Part shown: positions 24,136 through 34,449 of the stretch, piece by piece
Position numbering within the stretch: the stretch's first letter is position 1
Layout of the letters: the number at the start of each line of letters is the position of its first letter
DNA from: Marthasterias glacialis
Taxonomy: Eukaryota > Echinodermata > Asteroidea > Forcipulatida > Asteriidae
Assembly (NCBI GenBank): GCA_911728455.2
Contig: OU452228.1
Span: forward strand, 14,894,104 to 14,958,103
DNA length: 64,000 nt
Direction of reading: 5' to 3'
Position numbers and translations under genes: made by a program
Notes under the pieces: model-generated
The model's input: only the letters and a program-made list of their open reading frames with translations
What the model was told of the DNA's origin: nothing
Databases searched by the model: none

Positions 24136-26704
24136 GAGGGAACTATACCTTCCGTACAAAAACTATATTCCTATCTCCCTGTTCCTAATTTTGAATACTG
24201 AAGATACTTTTCAACAACCAGCAATGCTCTACTCTTCCCCAGGTTTGAGAAATTTCAGACTTTTGTCTTAATTCATACTTTTTTTTCGTCTGAAAAGCAC
24301 AGTTGTTTTCTTCTGGTGCTCTTTAATCTATACTTTTCTAGTACCGATGACACTGTTTGCAGAAGCGCCATGCGTTCTAAAACTCCAGGGCTTACGAAAA
24401 TGTCTTGAACATTGTTTACTTACTATAATTTGGATTCGAGTTTCACCTTTTTCTCAGTGATAACTCCCTCCCCTGAGTGTAAAGATAACAGGTGTTGAAT
24501 AGATCTGCGACAGATCAGGACATTACTACTAGAACTTGTTCCACGAATACCCCCGGGAAATTCCACTCTCAACATTCGATGCATTGCGTCTTGTCCTTGG
24601 GTTTTACAAGTCAAAATAGTTTGCATTTCCCTGGATGTGTGAAGGAAAATCACATTATGTGACGACCTTTGATGGAAATGTTTTAAAAAGGTAGTTTACG
24701 TATATGTCACTGAAGGACAAACGTGTAAGTGGGTCCTCACAGGGTAGAGTTGCTCAAGTCAATTATGATAATTCAATATAACCCTTCCGTGCACATTCGA
24801 TCTTCCAATTCGGGTTTGTGGGGTTAGGGTGGGGAGGGGGAAGGTTGTGATATTGCAACTGCTGGATCTTTTCTTTGGAATGATCTTCCCTAAGATATTC
24901 GTAATCTGTCTAATATCCACACTTTTAAAATTTCTTTCCAGACTCACCTTTTCAGGAGAGCATAATGTAGCTTTTTACACTGTTGGTTTGGTTTGGGTAT
25001 TGCTTTGCTTGTACATGTTATTTCTTTTTTTTTTAACCACCTGTTGTTATTTTTATTATTTATTTGTTTGTTTATTTATTTATTTTAATTCTCTGGACAA
25101 AATATAATTTACTTGATTTCCAATTGGCGTCATTTTTCTGCGCATTGAACATCTGTTTAAGAGTGATTTGGTGCACTATAAACAATAATAATTATTGTTA
25201 TAACCTAGTAACCATATTGGTAAACATGTCTTAACATTCCTATAAGGTTGTCATTTCAACATAAAAGGCAGTGAACGTGGATACGGTCCATTATAGGGAA
25301 ATTATGTATATATATTTGTTGTATTTATCGCTCGTCAAAACATGGAACTGCGGCTCAGCAACATCATAAACTATGCGTTGTGCTTCGTCAAACCCTCAGT
25401 GCCAAGAGCATTATATAAATTATGTTTTCGATAAAACGGCAACAACGCGTGCATCCCCTTCTTACATGTATTACCTTTATTACTGGCCCAGGACCAACGT
25501 TTGTAATCTTGTTATATGAAGATTGTCCAATGTTGCGTCTAGAAGGACGTGGAAATTCAAAATTTAGTTCCCCCTTTACAAAATACTCTTTTTTAGTTAA
25601 CAGTAAATTCGGATTCGCTCGCGTTTAAAAAAGTAGCTGCAGTTGCCACTTTATACTGATCTGCGTCAGCTTAATTGCAATGGCTTACGCTATTCAAATA
25701 CAACTCCCACAAAAGATGTGCATACCATTAATAGGTCCATCTCTTCTTTATTGACCTAGTTCCACGGCTCGTATTCACAGATACAGGCACTGTGTTCATA
25801 TGTTCAGTGGTCGTTTTTCTCTCTGTGAAAAAAAGCAACCTCTCAACGGGAAGTCGAGATCCGCTGAGGGGTTGTGCACGTGCTAAAAATACAAAAGCGC
25901 GCCAAAAAAAGAAAGAACAAGGAGTTCTTCAAGTGTTAAGTCTGTTGGTAATTAGAACGCGTGCGTATCCCTAGGAGCATTACCCGTGCGTGTCTGTCAG
26001 CGAGTTCTGAATAATCTCCAAGAGTATCCGAACTACAAGCGAATCAATAGGCTATCAGTGAGTCTCGGGAATAGACGATTGAAAGCTTTGTTTTCGGAGG
26101 ACGTGTCGGAAGGGATGGGATTTATACATCCAGACCTCGCAGTTAATAGACAATTTATAGTGACGCTGTAGTATAGCCAGAATCGTGCTGTCGTAGTTCG
26201 TGGTGTCTCATCTCTGTTTTTATTTCTGGCCTGTGAAGTTCATACTGGACCACAGATATTTATTTACTTATTTTTTTTTTTAAACCTTCCAACATATGTC
26301 GTTGTTTGTAATTCAGATATTTCCTTTGTACGATAAAAACACTCCTTTTCTAGCATAAATACCGCAACATGTGTTAGGCACAATCTCTAATAAGTGTGGC
26401 GTGCAGAGATTAATACTAGATCTCATCACACATGACCTCCTTAATTTTAAAACAGGTGTCCCTTTGTCTGCTCTAGGTATCTCAATTTCGTTTTGATAAA
26501 AATAATACCCTATTTCTAATGAAAAGAATATATTCTGTATTATAAATCTATACGCTTAGAAATGCAGGAAGGAACGAAGCCAGGCAGTACACTGTACTTT
26601 AGGTGAATCGCATTATGTTAAAGAGGTACATAGATTATTATTTGTAATTTCTACCCATACACCGATGTGTGTTAAGCACTGTATACTCAGAACTTTCCCG
26701 AGTC
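24136..26704. other. Gene-free stretch
   Basis: No recognised gene. T-rich simple sequence with TTTA units lies at about 25023-25087. Short frames at 24423-24653, 25422-25628 and 25986-26171 lack motifs. Confidence 0.5.
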
Positions 26705-26765
26705 ATGTGAACAAAAATTCACAGGCATTTTCTTCGGGTGGGATTCGAACCCACGACAAATTAAC
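26705..26765 (-). mobile_element. tRNA-like SINE head fragment, minus strand
   Basis: Minus-strand B box GTGGGTTCGAATCCCACCCG is a textbook tRNA T-arm sequence. No A box or full cloverleaf can be built from the flanks, so I read it as the end of a truncated tRNA-derived SINE rather than a tRNA gene. Confidence 0.55.
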
Positions 26766-27196
26766 ATCTATCAAAAAGGTGAATTTATTTATTTGTTCAT
26801 TATTTATTTCTCTCCACTTAAAAGATAAAAGATAACATAGATAAAAAGAAAGAAAAAAAATGTATAACGTAAAGAATTAAACATATAAAGAAAACACCCA
26901 TAGCACAGACACATAGCAAAAATAAAAATAAAAATTAGTGGAGAGGGCAAGGCCGAGGAGGAAAGATATAATTCCTATTACCATTAAAGGTTCAGCCTGC
27001 CCATGTATAAAAAATAAAACGACAAAGAAGACAAGCTTCAGTAAACATGTTAAAAAAGACCCCCCCCCCGAAAAAAAGCTGTTGGTTTTACGTTTTTAAA
27101 ATTCGAAACTGAGGGTGCTAGGCGAACTTCAATGGGTACATAGATTGTTTACTCATTTGAAGCAAATTATGTTAGAAACAAAATAACCCCAATTGG
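26766..27196. other. AT-rich low-complexity stretch
   Basis: A-rich segments (26820-26940) and a C9 run near 27062. No gene. Confidence 0.55.
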
Positions 27197-27600
27197 CAGC
27201 GGCGAAAATAAGGTAAAATTTTAGGGGGCACGAGGGGAGGGGTGCACCATTTCTTCTAGGGGTACTTCTGGCCCATCAAAAATGAAGTTTGACGTTTATT
27301 TTCTTGGCTGATCTTGTGCGCAATGTCTAGTGTGCCGTTTTCAGGGCTCTTGTTAATGCCGATTTTAACGCTTTATTTTTTGGGAAGATAGTCTGACGTG
27401 GAGGTAAAACAAATATACGTCGTCTGTGTGTAAATAGACAAACAGTTTTAAACATCAAGTTATAACTTCATAAAATTTTACAAAACTAAACATTTCATTC
27501 TGTTAAGTTTCAATAGCAAAGGTCCATATTCAGACGGGGGAGGGGGACATCCATGGCGGACACCAATGGGCGGGTGGGGGTGGGGAGTGACTTCCATCTC
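27197..27600. mobile_element. hAT-like MITE, copy B
   Basis: Starts CAGCGGCG and follows the 31739-32529 element through TTTTAGGGGGCAC, GGGGTGCACCATTT, the GTCTGACGTGGAGGTAAA block, GTCTGTGTGTAAATAGA and a G-rich GGGGGACATCCATG-like end. About half the interior of copy A is absent, so it is a deleted derivative. The right end is not sharply defined. Confidence 0.7.
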
Positions 27601-28083
27601 CAGCTCTGTGTAACCAGAGTATAGCAGTTCCATCCCATTTGCCGCATACACTTTTAGCTATTTTGGTAACATCTTGCACAGCAGGCTGCTGGGATGACAA
27701 ACTGCTAAAGACAGTCTCTGGTAAAAATAGTAACCTCATGAACTTCCTGTCCCATCACTGTGCTGGTCACCATCTGGGGCTCTTTGAAACTGCTCCGTAC
27801 CAAAGACGTCACATCTGCTCCACTTAGCTGAGCCAGCTAATCTCCCATCCATCGCCTGGCTCGTTTGCTGTGGAAGATTGGCCAGCCGAGTAGAAGTTCT
27901 TAGTCCCCGGGACGTCTAAAGAAGATTCCCACCTAATAGGATGTACACAATGCCCGTTAATGCTCTATACTGCCAGTTGGTAACAATGCTGAAGGATATT
28001 TACGTCTGTAATAAAGCTACATCTCGCCTCTGATAAAACTCTATACTAACAAAACAAAAATGTCTTCATCACAAACACATATA
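27601..28083. other. Gene-free stretch
   Basis: Moderately GC-rich for this window. A frame at 27639-27827 has no recognised family. Possibly an unclassified repeat. Confidence 0.4.
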
Positions 28084-28262
28084 CACTGCAAAAACTGGGG
28101 GTGTTAAATTGATTCTCTCGGTATCTATATGTGACAACATCGACATGGTGTTAGTTATCCCCGTTTCTTTATCGTTGGTAAAATCGTTGGTAAAACACCC
28201 TGTTGGTGTTGTCACATATAGATACCAAGAGAATCAAATTAACACCCCATTTTTTTGCAGTG
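28084..28262. mobile_element. TA-target palindromic MITE with CACTGCAAAA ends, copy A
   Basis: A 179-bp element flanked by TA on each side. The two ends are inverted copies of about 70 bp with few mismatches: CACTGCAAAAA, GGGGTGTTAA, TTGATTCTCT, GGTATCTATATGTGACAAC. It can fold nearly completely on itself. No coding capacity. TA duplication suggests Tc1/mariner-type mobilisation, inferred only. Confidence 0.88.
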
Positions 28263-29193
28263 TATGTCATCATCTCAGTGCTGTCAGGTCGTTAATTGCA
28301 ATTTCATATCCATAATGGTCGTTAAATGAAACACGCGTCTATCAAATAAAATAAAACAATAAAAATCAAAAAATAAATGTTTTACTTAGAAAATGATTGT
28401 TTCTTTTTGCCAAACAATTACTTTGGAGACCACTCCTGATCAATAAGCTCAAATTACCAGGAGCTCCAAAATATGCAAAACCGAATTGCTAAGATCCATA
28501 CAATATGTATTAACGACCTTATGGTCCTGAGCCGACGATGTGTAATAAACATTCCTTTTTTTATGTTTCTGGTAAATCTTTACCAGAAACGCAGGTATCA
28601 ATAAATCATTTTGGGTAAATGGTACTGTAAATAAAAAGCGCGTTCTGTAACATTGATTCAATTTTTTCCAAAGAAACTTCAACCAGTATAATAAATATTT
28701 CCTTCATAAATCGGGATGTCGTTGTCGAGATAACCCGTTTGAAACATTTCAGACCCAGTATCTTTGTACGCCGTATAGAATGGTTGAGACTCGGCCAGTT
28801 CTCACCCGTCCTTTCACATCTGTTCGTGTATACGCCCAGCAAACTGTTTCATGACCATATTGTTACGATGTGTTCACACAATACAATCTATAAGATCAAT
28901 GATTTCACACTATATCTTGATCTTCTTTTATGTATAATTTAATGTGTCTGCACTGTTTGGTATTTATGCTCCAGAACCAGTCAATGCTTTTGGGTCCTGT
29001 CTACTTCTTTCACCATCTGGCCAATGTTTAAAGGGGACTGTTTAATCAATCGCATTTTCATGGGGAAACCAACAGTATAAGCCAAGTTTAAAGCAGGTCA
29101 AACTTTCGTCTGGGGCACGCATACCAGTAGATGACAACGTTGTTGTTTTAATCATTCATGTGTAAATGTGTTGTAATGGTAGACTTTTTGACG
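28263..29193. other. Gene-free stretch
   Basis: No recognised gene or repeat. Confidence 0.5.
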
Positions 29194-29289
29194 GTCCTTT
29201 TTCACAGTTCTCACCAATAGTACGCATGCCCAGAACTACACGGGCACAACTGAGCATGTGTGCGCGTGCTCAGAACTGTCAAAAAGGAC
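29194..29289. mobile_element. Short inverted-repeat element, 96 bp
   Basis: Left arm GTCCTTTTTCACAGTTCT and right arm AGAACTGTCAAAAAGGAC are near-perfect inverse copies. An inner pair, GCATGCCCAGAACT and TGAGCATG, partly extends the stem. Looks like a miniature palindromic element or a stable hairpin. Confidence 0.6.
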
Positions 29290-29820
29290 AGAGAGATATA
29301 GTTTCCCCAAAACTATGTACAAGCATGTGACAGTCTATTTCCTGTTCGTCTGCTGCCGCCAGCGTCTCAAAAGTCTTCCATTAGTTCGTAATCAGAATGT
29401 TTATAAATTGTTACAAAAAATGTTCGTTTCTTTGTCACATTCGGCTCCATTTATACAAACACCAGCTGCACTCACTCACAATCTCACGCGTCAGGTGTAA
29501 AACCATCCTATTCATCTTTGAATTTTACAAGCGATCACACTGCTGTTCCAGTGCAGGTGTGTCGGTTTTTATCTGAGTAATTCGGACTCGTCAATATGTA
29601 AAAACGTAGTTTTTCGCTGATCACAGCGGCACCGCAATGCAGACTTACGACTTGACATAATATTAGAAACACGAAGGACCCCAAATACTGAAAACATATT
29701 ATAGGCCTATATGAATGTTCCCAAAACTCTTGACGAGCATATGATAGTCTACTTCCTGGACTGCTTCGGGCTCAACTTACACTGTCATTCTGATATCACG
29801 TCCTGATGACGGTTTCCTAA
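29290..29820. other. Gene-free stretch
   Basis: No recognised feature. Confidence 0.5.
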
Positions 29821-30233
29821 CACTCTAAAAACTCCCGGGTCAGAATTAACCCGGATTCCGGGTCCCCCTGGGGGCCTGACCCATTCCTGGGTCGGACTGA
29901 CCCATTCCTGGGTCGGACTGACCCATTCCTGGGTCGGACTGACCCATTCCTGGGTCGGACTGACCCATTCCTGGGTCGGACTGACCCATTCCTGGGTCGG
30001 ACTGACCCATTCCTGGGTCAGACTGACCCATTCTTGGGTCGGACTGACCCATTCCTTGGTCGGACTGACCCGGAAACTGGTAAAAAAAATTGACTTTGAT
30101 TCTGTGTCAGTTTGACACAGTTTCGTGTCAGTTTGACGCAGATTCCGGGTCATACTACTGACCCAGAAATGGGTCAGGTCCCAATGGGACCCAGACTCCG
30201 GGTCAATTCAGACCCGGAGATATTAAAGTAGTG
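29821..30233. mobile_element. GGGTCA-type palindromic MITE, copy D, with internal 21-bp tandem array
   Basis: Full-length copy: left end CACTCTAAAAACTCCCGGG, right end inverted CACTACTTTAATATCTCCGG. Subterminal palindromes are GGATTCCGGGTCC and GACCCAGACTCCGGG. Between about 29877 and 30070 a 21-bp unit, CTGACCCATTCCTGGGTCGG plus one base, is repeated about nine times. The unit is itself palindromic (GGGTC-GGACT-GACCC). The right interior has GTCAGTTTGACAC palindromes. TA follows the right end; on the left TA lies one base out, so a TA target site is likely but not exact. Minus-strand frames encoding VSPTQEW repeats are artefacts. Confidence 0.88.
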
Positions 30234-31738
30234 TATGCACATGGAGAAAGACGCTTTATATTTTGGCGTGTTTCGATGTTGTTATGTGTCCGTTTGCGAC
30301 TGTCTATGTTTTAGGGATTCCACTATGTCTACACCACACAGTCTAGCTGTATTGCAATCAAACCATTCCGCCGACTATGATAAACGTCTATTCAATTAAT
30401 GACCGGGTAATGCATCCGACTCAGATATGTCACTGAGGTGAGAAATGACATTTCAGACACAAGGGGTTACCATTCATGTTCGTTTCGTCTCACTTCATTA
30501 ATAGGGATCGCCAAGACTTGGTGGCAGCCTCTTTCCCATCGGTGCATGATCTCGCCTTGTCCATCTCTCGTCCCTTAATTGGGCAGACCTGCATGTGCAG
30601 TGTGCTGCTCCCCAGAACGAAGTCGACCCACGATCTCCTTCCCCAAGCATAAGCTTATTTATTGAACATCCTCGAATAAAATCTAAAATTCCAACCAAAC
30701 CTTTTCACCAGACAAACATTCGTTTTGATGTTTTATCAAATGTTTACTTTTATGTTACGCTTGTATTGCATAATTGGAGATGTTGAAACGAACACGTCAT
30801 TGTATTTCTGAAAGGTTGTTTTAATACATTTACGTCCTTCTCTAATAAGAAACATGAGTGATTTATAAAAGTCAAAAGACCAGCCTCCATTAAAATGAAA
30901 CCACTAGACATTAGAGTCAATAATGAAAAGTGCATCAACATTCATAAAATCGTTGCATTGAGAATAAATAGTTAAAACATTCTATTCAAATGGTCTTTCA
31001 TCGGCCTCATTAATTATGAAACAATATTTGATTAGACTCGGTGCGAAGTCGAACTTACGACCCTGTTCCCGCCCCCTCACGAGAATTTGTTTTAAACCCA
31101 CTGGACTACCGATCATAAACGACGTGGTGACTGGACGCCAGCCACAATACCATTTTGACACCAGGAATATACGGAAAAGTTGATTTGATGTTTCCCTGCC
31201 CGGAGTCAACACGATGCGGTACATCTCAGAACTTAGTCTAAACGAATAAAATGATATTTCCAAGTTGAAATTTGCTCTGATTCCAAAGCCCGTTAAAGCA
31301 TCGATACGAAGGATCTTCCAAGGCACAGACGCCCGTCTACACTGAAAGCTTTTAAAATCCCCAGTGAAATTGAACAACCGCGTGGCCCTTGTTGTGTTTG
31401 ATTAATTTACCGAAGGCAATATAAATTTCAACAAAAATAAAAGGAAGTTAAACATTGAGCAATGTTGTTAAATGTACTAGGACTTTGTATGGAAAGATAT
31501 ATGACTCTGAAAGCAGAATACGTGCATAGCATTAGCTTACCGGAAAATTCCACAAAATGAAGTGGTTTATGGTTTATTGTTGCTGGTAGATGAACTAGCA
31601 CTGTGGTTACGGAGAAAACGGTCAAGTCAACAACAATTTCTTCAAATTTTTTTTAAGTTGTATATTAGAGCCTAGATAATTTTCAACTTGGTTATCCCTT
31701 TCGACGAAAAGCTATTGTCACCAGTATAGACATAGAAG
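30234..31738. other. Gene-free stretch with one unassigned frame
   Basis: A minus-strand frame of 131 codons at 30982-31377 is the longest non-repeat frame here. Its composition is protein-like but I recognise no family and see no convincing splice sites at its edges. The rest has no recognised feature. Confidence 0.4.
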
Positions 31739-32529
31739 CAGCGGCGTAACTAGGGAATTTTTTTAGGGGGCACAAGGGGGTGCACCATTTTTTCCAGGGG
31801 GCACTTTTTGGCCGATTAAAACCGTAGTTTCCATTTTTATTTGTCCTAAACAAGCCCCTTTCAGTGCTCTTATCTTATGCCGTTTACTATAACTCGTTCG
31901 CTCGCGAGAATGAGGATTGCAATTGTTGGTGTTACCCGGTTCTGATTTGTCGGTTCCAATACCAGTTAAAACCTTTTGCCGCACATTTTGTAGTCAAAAG
32001 AAAAAAAAAGAAAGAAAAAAGAAAGGGGAAAGACACATCTATTTACATCTTTTCCCCCCTTTAAATTGTTTTTTTTTTCAGAATCAACTGAATCATATTC
32101 CTTTCATCTTTTCAATATGTTAATCAAAATACTGTCCAACGCACGCCATCTCTCTACCTGTCTTTTTCGCTGTTCATGGTTTGAAGTCTCCATGTAGAGC
32201 GCTGGAACCCAACTTGGCTACGAGCCAAATAAGGAAACGTGCACTGTGATCATGAATGGCTGACACGTGGTCTTCATGAATGAGTGCACTTTTATAAAAT
32301 AATCTGACGTGATGGTAAAGAAATAAAAATACATTGTCTGTGTGTAAAAAAAAAAAAAAAAAAAAAAGTTTTCAAAACCTTGAAAAAAAAACTGCATAAA
32401 AGCTTATAAAATGTAACATTTTATTTTGGTAATTTTCAAAAGTCGTGTTTTCAAATGGGGGAACCGGGGGGGGGGGGGCACGGACATCAGTGTTGTGGGG
32501 CACGTGTCCTCCCGTTAGTTACGCTACTG
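31739..32529. mobile_element. hAT-like non-autonomous DNA transposon, copy A
   Basis: A 791-bp element. Left end CAGCGGCGTAACTAGGG and right end, inverted, CAGTAGCGTAACTAACGGG. Candidate 8-bp target duplications CATAGAAG (31731-31738) and CACAAAAG (32530-32537) match at six of eight positions. The interior has TTAGGGGGCACAAGGGGG near the left end and a long G-run plus GGGGCACGTGTCC near the right. No transposase is encoded. Other copies lie at 27197-27600 and 48643-48856. Confidence 0.82.
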
Positions 32530-34234
32530 CACAAAAGATAGACTGATAGACCTTTGAGTTTAGTTTTATCAGATAATTACTACTACCCATTCAGCTCTTC
32601 ATCAGGCTGAAGACCTGGCCGTAAGCTCATTTACAGACTTTATTAAGCGATCATACGATATTATCATCATCATCATCATCATCCCCATTCAGAAATTGTT
32701 TTCAACAAAAGGTTTTGAAAAATCCACACGACAACTGTTTTTAGTAATTATCTTAATTTTAGTTTAAACATAAACTAGAATTCACAGAACAGACATCGGT
32801 TTTAAGTTCCCATAGAAATACGCTTTAATAAAATAGAGATTATAGATGCACAGTAAACGAAAGTGGCAAGAAAAAAATGTAGTTAGAAAAATACAAAGAT
32901 TAGAAAGATCACAAAAGTGCAAGAAAGATGATAAAGACTAAAACAATAAAACCCGCCCGCGTTCATTATGGAACTCAAACAGTATCATTCTACTGAAAAC
33001 GCTGAACATTTTCACACACCAAATATCATGCAGTGCTTTGTAAACAATATTGTCGATTAATTTTATCGTCAAAGCGCGTACACACTCAAATAAATAGCAC
33101 CGTTCTCACAAATCAAGCCTTTTCTTTGATTCAAAGTCAACCTTCACATAAGTACACGGACAGTTTTATGTAAAGTGGAAACTTCCAAATACATTTTCTG
33201 CGAAAAATGTACTCATTTCATTACAACGACTGACATAGAGTCTATTTGACATAAAACATGTTCTGATAAATGAATGTTTTCCCCTACTCAGATATATATC
33301 TATAGAAGCGACTGATTCGTCAGAGAAGATTTGTTGATGTCGACACACATCACACTTTGAGGCGGTTTTTTAAAGCAGCTCCTTTCTTGTCTAGACCTAC
33401 AATGGGCATAAACCCCATTAGTGAGACAAGTTGAGCACCCATCCATTACCAACGGATTCACTATCCAGAGTTATTGCGGATTCACACACAATCCGTCAGA
33501 GCAGATTCACTAGCGGGGAGAGAGGGTTGTTGACCGCATCTACGCGCTGTTGGTCAATATAGGGACCACAAGGGGCTGTTTTCAGACCCCAGCCTTGGGG
33601 TGCACCCCGCGATATTGTGACCCAAATCAATGCACTCAATCTCATGAATACTTTGTATACTAAGCCCCACAAACGTTTATGTATAACAAAGGTTTGAAGC
33701 TCATTTCTATTTGGGTTTGTTAAAATAAAGGTCCATTGCAATGTCTTGCCTTGAGCTTGTTTGCTCCCAACTTTGGTGCGTCCTTAATATCACTGGGCTA
33801 TGAAAAAAACAAACAATAATAACAGTTTTCAAACACGCTTAAAGGGCCCCTTTTCCTTGATGGACGCTTTTTTTGCCCAGAGATTCTGCTCGTGTGGGGG
33901 TTTTCGAAAAAAAACCAAAACAAATGTTTATTTAGGATGTAAATAGCGCGATGGGCCTTGGGTTGGCCCGTGTGTTAAAACAAAAATGTAAAAGGTTGGT
34001 TTTCAATGACGTATACATGTATTTTGATTCCAAGGGTCCAGAGGGTCCTTGACCATCTCCGGGATAAACACGGTACTCCGCAAGGGGAAACCGTTATTTG
34101 TTTTAAGTTGGTATATTTAGCGCTGTTTGCCATGGGACTGTTTAGCGGGCTCCACTGCACCACTTGTCTCTGGCTTTAACAAGGGAAAACAATTTTGTGG
34201 TTAGGTATGGTGCAAGGCATGATTCGGTACGTGG
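32530..34234. other. Gene-free stretch
   Basis: A short (CAT)n microsatellite sits at about 32662-32682. No recognised gene; frames at 33496-33741 and 33975-34163 lack motifs. Confidence 0.5.
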
Positions 34235-34365
34235 GTTAGAAGCCGGGTATAACAGACTTCGGCTACGGCTATGGCCGATGGCTGCAGCGACAACGTTGAA
34301 GAATAGGCATTATCAGCGATCCGGCCGTACAGCCACTGCCGATGAAGCCGGTATTTCAGACACGG
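34235..34365. repeat. Possible GGCTACGGC-type inverted repeat
   Basis: ACTTCGGCTACGGCTATGGC on the left is roughly mirrored by GGCCGTACAGCCACTGCC and GATGAAGCC on the right. A weakly similar patch with GGCTACGGCCGC lies at 56080-56115. Low-confidence palindromic element. Confidence 0.35.
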
Positions 34366-34449
34366 CCATGCAAGTAGGATGCGTACAGCTTCAAGACGGG
34401 CACCGTGCCCATTTACGAATTCTCTATTCGTCAAGGAAATTCAACAATC

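Noticed and set aside
26740-26765. A tRNA gene on the minus strand
   Set aside because: Only the T-arm/B box is present; no A box, anticodon arm or acceptor stem can be built around it.
29785-30153. A 122-codon frame of VSPTQEW repeats
   Set aside because: Produced by the 21-bp MITE array, whose length is a multiple of three.
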